A DNA stretch of 64,000 nt, taken from positions 62,001 to 126,000 of the forward strand of contig SDWH01000005.1 of the NCBI GenBank assembly GCA_019550975.1. The letters are read 5' to 3'. The notes below the pieces were generated by a model that worked only from the letters and a program-made list of their open reading frames with translations, was not told where the DNA came from and ran no database searches. The DNA is from Bacteroidales bacterium SW299. Its GTDB lineage: Bacteria > Bacteroidota > Bacteroidia > Bacteroidales > Bacteroidaceae. Below, in pieces: positions 26,889 through 36,700 of the stretch (position 1 is its first letter; each line of letters begins with the position of its first letter). The position numbers and the translations under genes were made by a program.

Positions 26889-27977
26889 TTAAAAAGTCCA
26901 TCCCATCAGCGTGCAGAATGTCATGAGCACGAGCACTACCAGCGACGACGGCATCAGGTATTTCCATTCCAGCGTCAGGATCTGGTCGATACGCAGACGA
27001 GGATAGGTCCAGCGGATCCACATCAGCAGGAAGATGATGACAAACGTTTTTCCGAGGAACCATACGATTCCGGGAATGTAGTCCATCACAGCGTTGAATC
27101 CGTCGAGTCCGGGAATGTGCAGCGGCATCCATCCGCCCAGGAAGAGCGTTACGGCGATACCGGCAGTGATGAAGAGGTTCATGTATTCGGCCAGATAGAA
27201 GAAGCCGAAATGCATGCCCGAATATTCGGTGTGGTAGCCGGCGGTAAGTTCCTGTTCGGCTTCGGCAAGGTCAAACGGGCCGCGGTTGGCTTCGGCGTTG
27301 CCGGCAATCAGGTAGATGACGAATGCCAGAATAGCCGGAATGTGTCCCTTGAAAAGGTTCCAGCCGTCCGCCTGGCCCATTACTATTTCGTGGATGTCCA
27401 TCGTTCCGGCCATCACTACCATGGTGAGTACGGAGATTCCGATGGAAAGTTCGTAGCTGATGATCATGGCGCCGCTACGCATGGCACCCATCAGCGTATA
27501 CTTGCTGTCGCTGCTCCATCCGGCGAGCAGGATGCCCAGCACGCCGATTGACGAAGCCGCCAGCACGAAGAAGATACCGATATTCATGTGCAGGATGAGT
27601 CCTCCGTTATGCCATGGCAGGCATGAGAACGTGAATATCGAGGCAAGGATCACGAGGTAGGGTGCCAGCGCATAAAGGAATTTGTCCACATGTGCCGGAG
27701 TAAAGATTTCCTTGATGAGCATCTTCAGCACGTCGGCCGGCACCTGCAGCAGACCGCCTTTTCCGCCTACGCGGTTCGGACCAAGGCGGCATTGGAATGC
27801 GGCGCACACCTTGCGTTCCATGTAGATCATGACCACGGCCAGAGCAGCATAGAGCAGGATGATGATCACGCCCACAATGATGCCTTCAATCGTGAGGGCC
27901 GCCCACTCGGGCATCACGCCGCACAGGGCGGTGTGGATGGCAGAGGTAAGCGACTCCAGGTTATAATAATCGTTCAT
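26889..27977 (-). CDS. nuoH: Complex I subunit NuoH
   Basis: A 362-residue membrane subunit that forms the quinone chamber and its proton channel. Landmarks: YMERKVCAAFQCRLGPNRVGGKGGLLQVPADVLKML, ELSIGISVLTMVVMAG, ANRGPFDLAEAEQELTAGYHTEYSGMHFGFFYLAEYMNLF. The ERKVCAxFQxRLGPNRVG motif is the strongest marker. It follows the nuoCD gene by 49 bp and precedes nuoI by 16 bp. In operons with a full NADH module, nuoEFG would precede it; here they are absent. Confidence 0.95.
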   Translation of the reverse strand: MNDYYNLESLTSAIHTALCGVMPEWAALTIEGIIVGVIIILLYAALAVVMIYMERKVCAAFQCRLGPNRVGGKGGLLQVPADVLKMLIKEIFTPAHVDKFLYALAPYLVILASIFTFSCLPWHNGGLILHMNIGIFFVLAASSIGVLGILLAGWSSDSKYTLMGAMRSGAMIISYELSIGISVLTMVVMAGTMDIHEIVMGQADGWNLFKGHIPAILAFVIYLIAGNAEANRGPFDLAEAEQELTAGYHTEYSGMHFGFFYLAEYMNLFITAGIAVTLFLGGWMPLHIPGLDGFNAVMDYIPGIVWFLGKTFVIIFLLMWIRWTYPRLRIDQILTLEWKYLMPSSLVVLVLMTFCTLMGWTF

Positions 27978-28026
27978 AGGTTTTCAGTTATTCTAAATTC
28001 TTCGTTCTAAATTCTTCATTCTTCAC

Positions 28027-29646
28027 TTATCTGTCGATATCCGGAATCACGAAGTCGACCGATGCGCCGATGGCGATGAGGTCGGCAAACTTCCATCCGC
28101 GGCAGAGCGTGTCCATGGCCTGTACCAGCGGCAGTCCCGTCGAGCGGAAGTGCATGCGGTACGGTGTCTTGTCGCCTCGGCTTTCGATCATCACGCCGAA
28201 TTCTCCGCGGCTCGCTTCTACGGCCGAGGTCCATATGCCTTCGGGCAGCTTGATGATCGGTTTCGTCTTCACGCGGTATTCGCCTTCCGGAATGTTGTCG
28301 ATGAGCTGTTCGATGATGCGGCACGACTCAACGATTTCGTCCATACGGACCATGTAGCGTGCGAACGAGTCGCAGGTGTCGTAGGTGATTTCCTTGAAGT
28401 CTACCTTGTCATATACGCCGTAAGGCATACGCTTGCGCACATCGTTCTTCCATCCTGCGGCACGTCCCGTACCTCCGGTGCATCCCAGAGAGATGGCATC
28501 TTCCTTCGACAGGATGCCCACGCCCTTCAGACGGGTGTCGGCGATGACGTTTCCGGTAAAGATACGGTGATAGTCGGGAAGCACTTTCTTCAGGTGGGCG
28601 ATGAATTCCTTCACCTTCTGGCAGAAAGTGGGATGAATGTCATCCTGCACGCCGCCGATAAGGTTGTAGTGCTGTATCAGACGTCCACCGGTAGTTTCTT
28701 CGAAGATGTCGAGGATCATTTCCCTTTCGCGGAATCCGTAGAAGAACGGAGTCATGGCACCCATATCCAGCACCAGGCATGAGTAGAACAGCAGGTGCGA
28801 GTCGATACGTTGCAGCTCGTCCATGATGGTACGGATATACTTCACACGTTCCGAAACCTCGATTCCGGCTGCCTTTTCGATACACATGCACAGCGCGTGG
28901 CGGCTCTGGTGTGCGCTCAGATAGTCCAGACGGTCGGTCATGCCCAGCGTCTGCGGATAAGTGAGGCTTTCGTTCATCTTTTCGATGCCGCGGTGGATGT
29001 ATCCCAGCACGGGGTCGACCTTGGTGATCACCTCGCCGTCAAGTCCGATACGCATGCGGAGCGCGCCGTGTGTTGACGGGTGCTGCGGACCCATGTTCAC
29101 CACAAAATCGTTTTCGCCGAAGATGCGGTGGTCGATGCCTTCCAGCGTGCCGTCCTTGCGCAGGCGGTATTCTTTTGTAAAGTCAGCGTTGATTTCGTTG
29201 TCCAGACGCAGCGGATTCGAGTTCATGTCGTAGTCCTTGCGGAGCGGCCATCCGATCCAGTCCTCGCGCAGGAACAGGCGGCGCATGTCGGGATGTCCCG
29301 TAAAGCGGATGCCGAAGAAGTCGTACACCTCGCGTTCTTTTATCAGTGCGGTTTTCCATAAGTCGCTCACGGTGGGCAGCAGCGGCGTTTCGCGGTCGGC
29401 TGTAGCCGTGCGCAGCGCAATCTGTTCGCCCGTGGCGGTTGATTCCATGAAATACACGGCACCCAGACCTTCTTCTCCCCAGTCCATGCCCACAATGTCA
29501 CGCAAAAAGTCCATCGGACTCTGCGGGTCGTTTCTCAGCGCTTCCGCGGTCTGGTGGAATACTTCCAGGGGAACTTTGATGACTCCGGCGTTTCCCGGAC
29601 ATTCTTCCGCCCCTTTTATTGTTTTCAATACATCGTCACGTTTCAT
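28027..29646 (-). CDS. nuoCD: Fused complex I subunits NuoC and NuoD
   Basis: A 539-residue fusion. The N-terminal NuoC part (about residues 1-165) has the KEREVYDFFGIRFTGHPDMRRLFL stretch with GWPLRKDY; the NuoD part (about 175-539) begins FVVNMGPQHPSTHGALRMRI and carries DPVLGYIHRGIEKM plus SLGCTGGTGRAAG. NuoD lines the quinone site. C-D fusion is also known in Escherichia coli. Its ATG overlaps the nuoB stop (ATGA), so translation is coupled. The fusion point is within one uninterrupted frame. Confidence 0.95.
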   Translation of the reverse strand: MKRDDVLKTIKGAEECPGNAGVIKVPLEVFHQTAEALRNDPQSPMDFLRDIVGMDWGEEGLGAVYFMESTATGEQIALRTATADRETPLLPTVSDLWKTALIKEREVYDFFGIRFTGHPDMRRLFLREDWIGWPLRKDYDMNSNPLRLDNEINADFTKEYRLRKDGTLEGIDHRIFGENDFVVNMGPQHPSTHGALRMRIGLDGEVITKVDPVLGYIHRGIEKMNESLTYPQTLGMTDRLDYLSAHQSRHALCMCIEKAAGIEVSERVKYIRTIMDELQRIDSHLLFYSCLVLDMGAMTPFFYGFREREMILDIFEETTGGRLIQHYNLIGGVQDDIHPTFCQKVKEFIAHLKKVLPDYHRIFTGNVIADTRLKGVGILSKEDAISLGCTGGTGRAAGWKNDVRKRMPYGVYDKVDFKEITYDTCDSFARYMVRMDEIVESCRIIEQLIDNIPEGEYRVKTKPIIKLPEGIWTSAVEASRGEFGVMIESRGDKTPYRMHFRSTGLPLVQAMDTLCRGWKFADLIAIGASVDFVIPDIDR

Positions 29647-30269
29647 TCGTCACCTCCTTCCTTGTTGGCGGCGTTTGCTTTTTCCGCCTCTTCTTTCGGT
29701 TGCTTGTGGTTTACTCCTCCCAGGAAGCGTTCCACCTTCATCTTCCGCTGCAGCTGCATAAGTCCGTAGAAGAATGCTTCGGGGCGCGGCGGACAGCCCG
29801 GAATGAACACATCCACGGGGATCACCTTATCGATGCCGTTCACTACGTTGTAGGATTTGATGAACGGGCCTCCGGAGATGGTGCATCCGCCCACAGCCAC
29901 CACGTATTTCGGGTCGGCCATCTGATCGTACAGACGCTTCATCACCGGCGCTGTGCGGTAGGTGATGGTTCCCATCACGATGAGCACGTCGGCCTGGCGC
30001 GGAGAGTTTCGGGTCACTTCGAATCCGAAGCGGGCCATGTCATAGCGTCCGGCTCCCAGAGCCATGAACTCGATGGCGCAGCAGCTCGTTCCGAGCAGCA
30101 GTCCCCACACCGAGTTGCTCCGTCCCCAGTTGATCAGCCTGTCTACTGTGGTAAGAATCACTCCGGCACCCTCATCGTTGAGCTGCTTTACCAGGCTCTC
30201 CAGGTAGTCGTTGTTTTTGAACTCCTCATACTTCATGGAGCGTATCGGAGCAAGTTTCTTTACTTCCAT
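29643..30269 (-). CDS. nuoB: Complex I subunit NuoB
   Basis: A 208-residue subunit holding cluster N2, which reduces quinone. The ligand pattern is visible: LLGTSCCAIEFMALG, VVAVGGCTISGG and FIPGCPPRPEAFF. I start it at the ATG at 30269 (MEVKKLAPIRSMKYEEF), which overlaps the end of nuoA by 10 bp; the longer in-frame reading up to 30488 lies inside nuoA and has no homology to the family. A C-terminal tail (KEEAEKANAANKEGGDE) extends past the conserved part. Stop overlaps nuoCD. Confidence 0.94.
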   Translation of the reverse strand: MEVKKLAPIRSMKYEEFKNNDYLESLVKQLNDEGAGVILTTVDRLINWGRSNSVWGLLLGTSCCAIEFMALGAGRYDMARFGFEVTRNSPRQADVLIVMGTITYRTAPVMKRLYDQMADPKYVVAVGGCTISGGPFIKSYNVVNGIDKVIPVDVFIPGCPPRPEAFFYGLMQLQRKMKVERFLGGVNHKQPKEEAEKANAANKEGGDE

Positions 30270-30610
30270 TCCAACGCTCCTTTCCGCCAGGCGTAAGCCA
30301 AGCCCAGCACTAAGATTACAAGAAATACTGTAACGCTCGCCACCGCAACGAGTCCCGCCTTCTGGGCTACAGCAGCCCACGGAAAGAGGAATACGGTTTC
30401 GATGTCGAACATCAGAAACAGAATGGCAAAGAGGTAGTAGCCCGCCTTGAACTGAATCCATGATTGTCCTCGGGTGGGAATACCACATTCATAAGGTTCG
30501 CCTTTCTGCGGGTTGAATGAACGGGGAGCTAAAAGCTTGGCTATGCAGATAGCCGCCGTTACCAATACAACAGCCGTTAGAATAACGACAACAATAAACG
30601 TAAAAAACAT
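30260..30610 (-). CDS. nuoA: Complex I subunit NuoA, first gene of the nuo operon
   Basis: A 116-residue, three-helix membrane subunit beginning MFFTFIVVVILTAVVLVTAAI. It carries the conserved KGEPYECGIPTRGQSWIQFKAGYYLFAILFLMFDIETVFLFPWA, which is diagnostic. It heads a minus-strand operon running A-B-CD-H-I-J-K-L-M-N without nuoE, nuoF or nuoG. A -7 promoter box lies at 30773-30766, leaving a leader of roughly 150 bp. Its end overlaps the nuoB start. Confidence 0.95.
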   Translation of the reverse strand: MFFTFIVVVILTAVVLVTAAICIAKLLAPRSFNPQKGEPYECGIPTRGQSWIQFKAGYYLFAILFLMFDIETVFLFPWAAVAQKAGLVAVASVTVFLVILVLGLAYAWRKGALEWK

Positions 30611-30765
30611 ATATTAAGTGTTTTAAATGATGTTTCTCTATGCGCATTGATTGCTTTCTCGGCGGCGTTTCCCCTGCCGTAAAGTGTTCTCGAAATTGCC
30701 AAATGCCATGCGTTTCGCATAGGGATGGAACCACAAGATTCTGTTAACAACCAATAAAAACACCG

Positions 30766-30773
30766 CAAAGGTA
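30766..30773 (-). promoter_or_regulatory. Bacteroides-type -7 element for the nuo operon
   Basis: TACCTTTG on the minus strand (30773-30766), about 155 bp before the nuoA ATG. A near match (TTTCG) lies at the -33 position. The leader 30611-30758 shows no ORF I believe. Confidence 0.5.
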
Positions 30774-30951
30774 GATAATTATCCCTATTTATGCGAAATT
30801 TATGTGGTAAAAACGCTTAAAATATTTGCGTTGTATTTTTATTCACAAAAGGTATCGGGGAGCTGCTTGCCGGACGAGCGGATACGCGGGTGTCACTGCA
30901 TCCGGAAAAATGCGGCATCCGGCTCTCCGGACCGCCCCGGACGGTTTCTGC

Positions 30952-30993
30952 GGGGGGTGTTGCCGGGGCAGGAGCCGGGGGATTCTGCGGGGG
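30952..30993 (+). other. G-quadruplex-type G-tract cluster
   Basis: On the plus strand, G-runs of 6, 4, 5 and 5 (30952-57, 30965-68, 30977-81, 30989-93) are separated by loops of 7, 8 and 7 bp; a fifth run of three follows at 31001-31003. It lies in a GC-rich, non-coding stretch (about 30850-31080) upstream of the nuo promoter. No gene was found in 30774-31447. Confidence 0.5.
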
Positions 30994-31148
30994 TGGATGA
31001 GGGTGGCATGGCAGCTTTTCCGCCCTGCTGCATGCCGCCCCTGCCGCATCCTGCGCAAAGGATTCCGAATCTCGGCTGATGAATTCTGTTGTGCTGGATT
31101 ACAGTGCGTTTGCCTGGCATGAAGACTTGAATATGTCCCGGTAAAGCT

Positions 31149-31243
31149 ACCTCTTCACTCCAGTGATACGTTCTCCTCACTCCAGCGATTCGTTCTCCTC
31201 ACTCCAGTGATACGATTTCTTCACTGGAGTGAAGAGGTGAAGG
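31149..31243. repeat. Array of 22-bp degenerate palindromic repeats
   Basis: Units TCACTCCAGTGATACGTTCTCC at 31155-31176 (quoted in two parts as an 11-bp palindrome half TCACTCCAGTGA plus spacer), 31177-31198 and 31199-31220, then a partial unit in opposite sense. An 18-bp perfect inverted repeat bounds the array: ACCTCTTCACTCCAGTGA at 31149-31166 and its complement at 31221-31238. Further out, ATGTCCCG (31133-31140) matches CGGGACAT (31247-31254). Confidence 0.75.
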
Positions 31244-31256
31244 CAACGGGACATTC

Positions 31257-31414
31257 CAGGGCTGACGCATTACTAAAGTCATTGATATTCAGAGTATCTG
31301 ATATTTAGAGATATACTAAAGCCTGATAAAAAGGCTGTTTTTTACCTATAAAATCAGTATATGCTGAATAATAAGTACTTAATAATCAGTATTCTTTTTA
31401 ATGCGTCAGCCCTG
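31257..31414. mobile_element. 158-bp MITE-like insertion with 16-bp TIRs and 10-bp target duplication
   Basis: Perfect terminal inverted repeats CAGGGCTGACGCATTA (31257-31272) and TAATGCGTCAGCCCTG (31399-31414). The ten bases CGGGACATTC flank it directly on both sides (31247-31256 and 31415-31424), as expected of a target-site duplication. The interior is AT-rich and has no coding capacity, so a transposase would act in trans. The TIR is unrelated to the 5055/14380/61959 family. The responsible IS family is not identified. Confidence 0.8.
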
Positions 31415-31447
31415 CGGGACATTCCGGGGCAGGCAGCAGGGCAGGGG

Positions 31448-33775
31448 TCAGAACGGATAGCCTATGGCAAAGTGGATGCCCATGCCGTCCTTGAAATTGG
31501 GGATGTTGTAGTATCCTTTTTTCTCCGTATCATACGGCACGTGGAGCGCGATTCCGAAGTCCAGGCGGAGGATAAGGAACGACAGGTCGTAGCGGATTCC
31601 GAAGCCGGTGCCTGTGGCTATGCTGTCGAAAAAGCGGTTGAGGGTGAATTCCGCACCCGGACGGGCTTCGTCTTTCCGCATCAGCCATACGTTTCCGGCA
31701 TCGAGGAAAACGGCTCCGTTCAGATTCCCTCCCAAAAAGTTGGAGAGCATGCGGAAACGGTATTCGATGTTCGCTTCCAGCTTGATATCTCCGGTTTCGT
31801 CGACATACGAATAGTTGGTGCTGGAGGCCGGGCGGAAACGTCCCGGTCCGATTGAACGGATGGTGAACGCACGGATGCTGTTTGCACCTCCCACGTAGAA
31901 CTGTTCGCTGTAGGGGGCGATGGTCTTGTTTCCGTATGCCCAGATGACACCGCCCATCACGCGCGTGGCAATCTGCTGTTTCTCGCTGATGTTGAACAGA
32001 TAGCGGAACTCTGTGGAGTATTTTACGAACTGGGCAAACGGGTTTCCGAGCAGTTTCTTTTCCTGTTTCTTGAAACTCTGTCCGAATGCCGCATAAATCA
32101 TGGAGGTTACGTTTCCTGCCGAGGTCAGCGAGTTTTCCCACCACAGGCGGTTGCGCTTCTGCTTGTACGTGTTGTCGTAGGTGAGCGTATAAGAGAACGA
32201 CGGGATGAACTGGTCGTCCAGACTGTGGAAGAGCATCGGGTTCTGGCTGGCGATGGCGTTGAATTCGGCCGTCCGCCTCTGCAGCATGTTGAAAGCCAGA
32301 TGCACCGGCGTAACCGTGTGCTTCAGTCCGCGCCGCCGCTGGAAGTTGTAAGTCACTTCTCCTCCGAAAGAGAGCATCTTGAAGTAGCGCGCACGGTTCA
32401 CCTGGCTGGCATAGATCTTGAAGTCGGTCTGCGAGGGGAAGCGGAAAGCGTTCATCCGGTTCTGCTGCCAGGGGAGGACCAGACGCGGAAAGTTCAGCGA
32501 CAGGGCCGCCCCCAGTTCATACGAGTTCATCACGGAGCTTTCTCCGTCCACCGTCGAGCTGGTCTGCCATTCGTACGATCCGTTCAGTTCCAGGTTCAGC
32601 GACGCCCCCATCCGCTTGAAGTTCTTTTTAGACAGTTTGAATACGGCTCCCGGTCCTGTCTGCTTCGTGCTTTTGGTCTTTACGTTCAGTTCCAGCTCGC
32701 TGTCGTATGGCAAGTCGAACATGGCGTTTATCGTGATGTCCAGCGTGTCTGTATCGCCCTTCGGATTGTATCTGAATTCGTTGAACTTGAATATGCCCAG
32801 GCGCGACAGAGCCTGCTGGGAGTAGTTCTGTTTCTGTTGCGAAAAGATTTCGCCGTTTCTGTAGAGGAATCTTCTGCGCAGTACGCCGAAGCGTACGCCC
32901 GGCTTTTTCCCTGCATAGTTGACCTGGAAGTGGCGGAACTTGATCGAGTCGGTGGGCTGTTCTCCGTTCTGTCCGATCAGGTTGACCGTTGTGTTTCCTA
33001 TATGATAGGTTCTCAGGGCGTTTTTCGGCACGTTGGGCTGCTGCGCGATTTTCAGGTTGACATATCCCGGCTTCATGATGGTGTCGGCGAGGAACGTGAT
33101 GAACTCGGAACGGTAAAAGTAATACCCGTTGTTCTTGAACAGCTCTACGAGCCGTTCTCTTTCCTGGTTCAGCGTGTTCACGTTGAACGGGTCGTCTTTG
33201 TGCAGCATTGTTTCATCTTTGTTTGCCTGGATCAGGCTGTCGCAGCGCGCGTCGAATCCGGCATACATGACAGAATCCAGCAGGTATCCGTGGCCGAAGT
33301 TGACGGTATAGTTCAGCTTGGCTTTTTTAGGATTTTTCAATGTATCTACCGTATAGGTTACGTTTCCGTTGAAATATCCGTAATCCTTCAGCAGGTTGGT
33401 GGCCACTTTGCTTCGGGTGTCGGGGTTTACGGTGGAGATATAGACCGGGTCGGCGGCCAGTTTGTTGAAAATCCATTTGCCTATTCCCTTGTCGTATCTT
33501 TCGAACCGGTTGTATATCCACAGCCCGAAGGGGAACGGCCAGCGGGATTTCGGGCTTCCGAAGAACGAATTGTTCGGCGCCACGTTGATTGCCCCCATCA
33601 CCTCTTCCAGCGTGCTTTCTCCGGTCTTGCTCTTTTCGTAGTTTATGATTTTCGGTGTCGGTGTACCGACATACAGCACTTCTCCTTCGGCCAGGTGTTT
33701 GGTTGTGGAGCAGGATGCCAGAATGAGCGCCGGCATCAGTCCGGTCAGTAGAGTCTTATAATTCAGTTTCTTCAT
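31448..33775 (-). CDS. tamL: TamL, lipoprotein BamA/TamA-type outer-membrane barrel
   Basis: A 775-residue Omp85-superfamily protein. The start at 33775 gives MKKLNYKTLLTGLMPALILASCSTTK, a signal peptide with lipobox Cys; longer in-frame readings overlap tamB and lack export signals. POTRA-like domains occupy about residues 50-400, and the C-terminal barrel has the FYVGGANSIRAFTIRSIGPG motif, EANIEYRF and a final Phe (IGYPF). Lipidated TamA is a Bacteroidetes variant named TamL. It overlaps the tamB end by 20 bp, so the two form an envelope biogenesis pair. Confidence 0.9.
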   Translation of the reverse strand: MKKLNYKTLLTGLMPALILASCSTTKHLAEGEVLYVGTPTPKIINYEKSKTGESTLEEVMGAINVAPNNSFFGSPKSRWPFPFGLWIYNRFERYDKGIGKWIFNKLAADPVYISTVNPDTRSKVATNLLKDYGYFNGNVTYTVDTLKNPKKAKLNYTVNFGHGYLLDSVMYAGFDARCDSLIQANKDETMLHKDDPFNVNTLNQERERLVELFKNNGYYFYRSEFITFLADTIMKPGYVNLKIAQQPNVPKNALRTYHIGNTTVNLIGQNGEQPTDSIKFRHFQVNYAGKKPGVRFGVLRRRFLYRNGEIFSQQKQNYSQQALSRLGIFKFNEFRYNPKGDTDTLDITINAMFDLPYDSELELNVKTKSTKQTGPGAVFKLSKKNFKRMGASLNLELNGSYEWQTSSTVDGESSVMNSYELGAALSLNFPRLVLPWQQNRMNAFRFPSQTDFKIYASQVNRARYFKMLSFGGEVTYNFQRRRGLKHTVTPVHLAFNMLQRRTAEFNAIASQNPMLFHSLDDQFIPSFSYTLTYDNTYKQKRNRLWWENSLTSAGNVTSMIYAAFGQSFKKQEKKLLGNPFAQFVKYSTEFRYLFNISEKQQIATRVMGGVIWAYGNKTIAPYSEQFYVGGANSIRAFTIRSIGPGRFRPASSTNYSYVDETGDIKLEANIEYRFRMLSNFLGGNLNGAVFLDAGNVWLMRKDEARPGAEFTLNRFFDSIATGTGFGIRYDLSFLILRLDFGIALHVPYDTEKKGYYNIPNFKDGMGIHFAIGYPF

Positions 33776-36700
33776 TTTCTTCTGCGCTTGTAGGTTTGTC
33801 ATTTTTCCTTTTCTTCCGGAAGATGAACAGTTCGCCCAGTTTTCCCACCTTCTTGCGGAGGACAATGCCTGCTCCTGTTTCCGTAACTTCGCCGTCAAGT
33901 ATATTCTCGTACGTCTTGTCGTGGAATACCTTTATATATCGTGTGCCGCTGTCGTCCAGCCGGTATTCCAGCGAGATGTTGTCGATGAAGGACTCGTCCT
34001 GTTGCTGCACATTGTTTCCCGTAGACACCTTTCCTCCGATAACTACCCTTATCCGGTTGTTCCAGAAGCGTTTGGCAAATTCAAAGTTATAGTCGGTCCG
34101 TGTAGATCCCGTTTCTCCGTCGTCGGTCTGTTCGATTCCGAAGTTCACGTCGATGGTTTTCAATGCGCTTCCTGCCACCTTGTTGATCTGATCCTGCAAG
34201 AACGAATTCATTACGCTGTTGGCGTCCAGCCCGCCTCCGGCAGTATTTCCTTCGGCCATATACATTCCCGTAACGAGCATGGTTACGGCAAGCTTGTTCT
34301 TTTCTTCCGCCGACATGGATGCAAGATCGTTTTGCACGCTTCCGTCTTCCGGGGCATCGATCGTGAAGGTGAATCCCAGGTTGTCAAGCCGGTTGGTGAT
34401 GTATACTCCCACGTCAAAGTTGACGGTTCTGGCATTCTGTCCTTCCTGTGCTACGGAGGCTCTCATTCTTTCCGTTGCCTTGATGTTCAGGTTCGGATTC
34501 ATGAGGTCGCCCGTCCATTCGATGTAGCTTCCTTCCTTTATGTGGAATGTTTTCAGCGGAATGATGGGGAGTTCGTATTTCATCTCTCCGCTCAGCAGGG
34601 TGTACCGTCCGCTCAGAATCATGTTTCCTTCCATTGTATATTGGAATGAAAGATCTCCCCCTCCCTCAAACCTCATGTAGTTGCTTCCCTGCTCGTCCAG
34701 GTTTACCCGGCACTGCACTCCTTCGTCGATATGAAGCGTCATGAGCATGTCTATACCTCCCAGTGTAATCATCTGGAGGGATTCGGGGCTGACAGAGGCG
34801 GTGTCGTTGAAGTTGACGAATGTGACGGTTTCTCCCAGCTTGTCCTCTACGGTGAGCGGCGAATCCTTCAGGATGTATGTAAAGTCGCTTCCTCCCCGGA
34901 TGTTCATGTTCCCCCGAATCATCATCAGGTTGGGAGTTCCGCTCAGCACGGAGTGGAAGTCTACATACAGCTTGCCGTAGACGAGGGATTCTTTTGTCTT
35001 TTTCGCATTGAGCAGTTCAAAGTTGTTGGCATCCATTTTCAGGTTCATTTGGATGTTTGCCATGTCTGCCATATTTACATTGCCGTCGATGGTGAAAGGC
35101 GTTTTTCCTTTTGTAAATATCTTGAACCGGTTGAATATCAGTTTGCTGTCTTTAATCTCAAGCGGGCGGTCGTCAAAGCGCAGGTTCAGTGATGCCTGGG
35201 GCACGAACACATTTACGCTGTCCAGATTGATCGTTCCGTTGATCAGCGGCGCGCTGACATCTCCTTTCACAGACAGTCCTCCGTCGAGATCTCCGCTCAG
35301 CACTGCCGTTCTTCCGGGGACAAACGAATTTGCTATGTTGAGCGGGAGATGGTGCAGTTCCATCTTCGCGTCTATTTTGTCTGTTTCTTCCTTGCTTCGT
35401 GCCGGATAATAGGAACCGCTGAGGCTGGCTATCTCTTCGTCGTTTCTTGTGATGAATCCGTCGATGCTCTGCACTCCCGATTGTTTGGGCAGGTAGACTG
35501 CGCTCAACGCCCAGTTGCCCATAGGCTGTTTGCTGTATGCCAGATTGTTGATGCTTGTTTCAACTGCAATCTGGTCGCTTTGGTCCGTCTGCACATAGTG
35601 CGCTTCCAGGTTGATGATTCCTGCGATGTCGGGCATATAGGGAATGATTCGTCTGAACTCGGCAATGTCCAGCCGGTTAATTCCCAGTGTAAGATTTTGT
35701 GTGGCAAGGCTGTCGGGCGTAGAATACAGGCTGAGGCCGGTGTGGTCTTTGTCGTATATGGACAGATTTGCCATGATCCGCCCGTCATCTCTGAGAAGAA
35801 TATAGTTGTTTTCGTTGACGAAGAATTTGCGGTAGACCAGTGTCGGGGCAAGCGGCATGATATGCAGGCTGATGCCTTCCTTCTGCAAGCCGGCAGTCAT
35901 CCCTAAGTCGACCCCGCATTCTTTTTTCCCGTTGAAATATCCGATGTTCACGTTGGCATGTGTAGAATCCACCCTGCTTTGAAGGGTGATGTCGAATGCC
36001 TCCTGATAGGGCTTGTCCCCAGCCTTCACTTCACTCTTGAAAGTCAGTCCGTTATGTTCTTGAGCCGCATTGAACCTGATCGTGTCGAGCGACAGGCTGT
36101 CTGTGTGCAGTCCGAGCAGGTAAGCATTTCCGTTCAGTCCCGCCTGCGGATCTGTTTTCAGGTTGACTCTGAGCTTGTTGAAAGACAGTTTCCGGATGGC
36201 GAGCGTGTTTGAAACGGGGTTATCGTGCCCTGCGAAAATCCGCAGTTGGGCGGTGGGCAGAACCTGTTTCAGCTCGTCAAAGTTGAATTTGCGTGTTTCC
36301 CATTGCGCGTTCAGCATATTGATTGCGTTTTGCGCCTGGGATGCAAGTTCGTCAATGCCTCCTTTGCTCCGGAACAGAAAAGTAAGGTCGCCTGCGTTCG
36401 CATAGCAGTGGATGGAGTCGCGCGCCGTAGTCCCTCCCACATGCAGGTCTTTGGTTGTAAATGTTTTCTTGTCTGTTATGAGATGGATGTTTTTCATGGA
36501 TACCCTCGCGCTGTGGCTCTTTTTCATGTCGGTTGCCGCACTCAGTTCGATGTCTTGAGTGGTTTTGAACGGAGCAGACGTAAAGCCCAGTCCGTGCCAG
36601 TCAAGGTTGAGCACATTGACGGTGCCTTTGGCACTGATTCTTTTCGGGTTGATCCGGGCGTTCAGTTCCGAAGATATGTGCATGAGATTATCCTTGGCAT

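Noticed and set aside
30270-30488. 73-residue upstream extension of nuoB
   Set aside because: It lies within nuoA and does not resemble any NuoB; the standard start MEVKKLAP is 10 bp inside the nuoA end.
31155-31240. CRISPR-like array
   Set aside because: Units are contiguous with no spacers, only three to four copies, and no cas genes are present; the same holds for 4195-4278 and 56374-56457.
32225-33751. 508-codon open frame on the plus strand
   Set aside because: It lies entirely antisense to tamL, whose protein has clear signal, POTRA and barrel parts. The antisense frame has no recognisable domain or start signal.
33776-33898. Upstream extension of tamL
   Set aside because: The extra 41 residues lie inside tamB in another frame and precede a perfect lipoprotein signal, so the shorter start is right.
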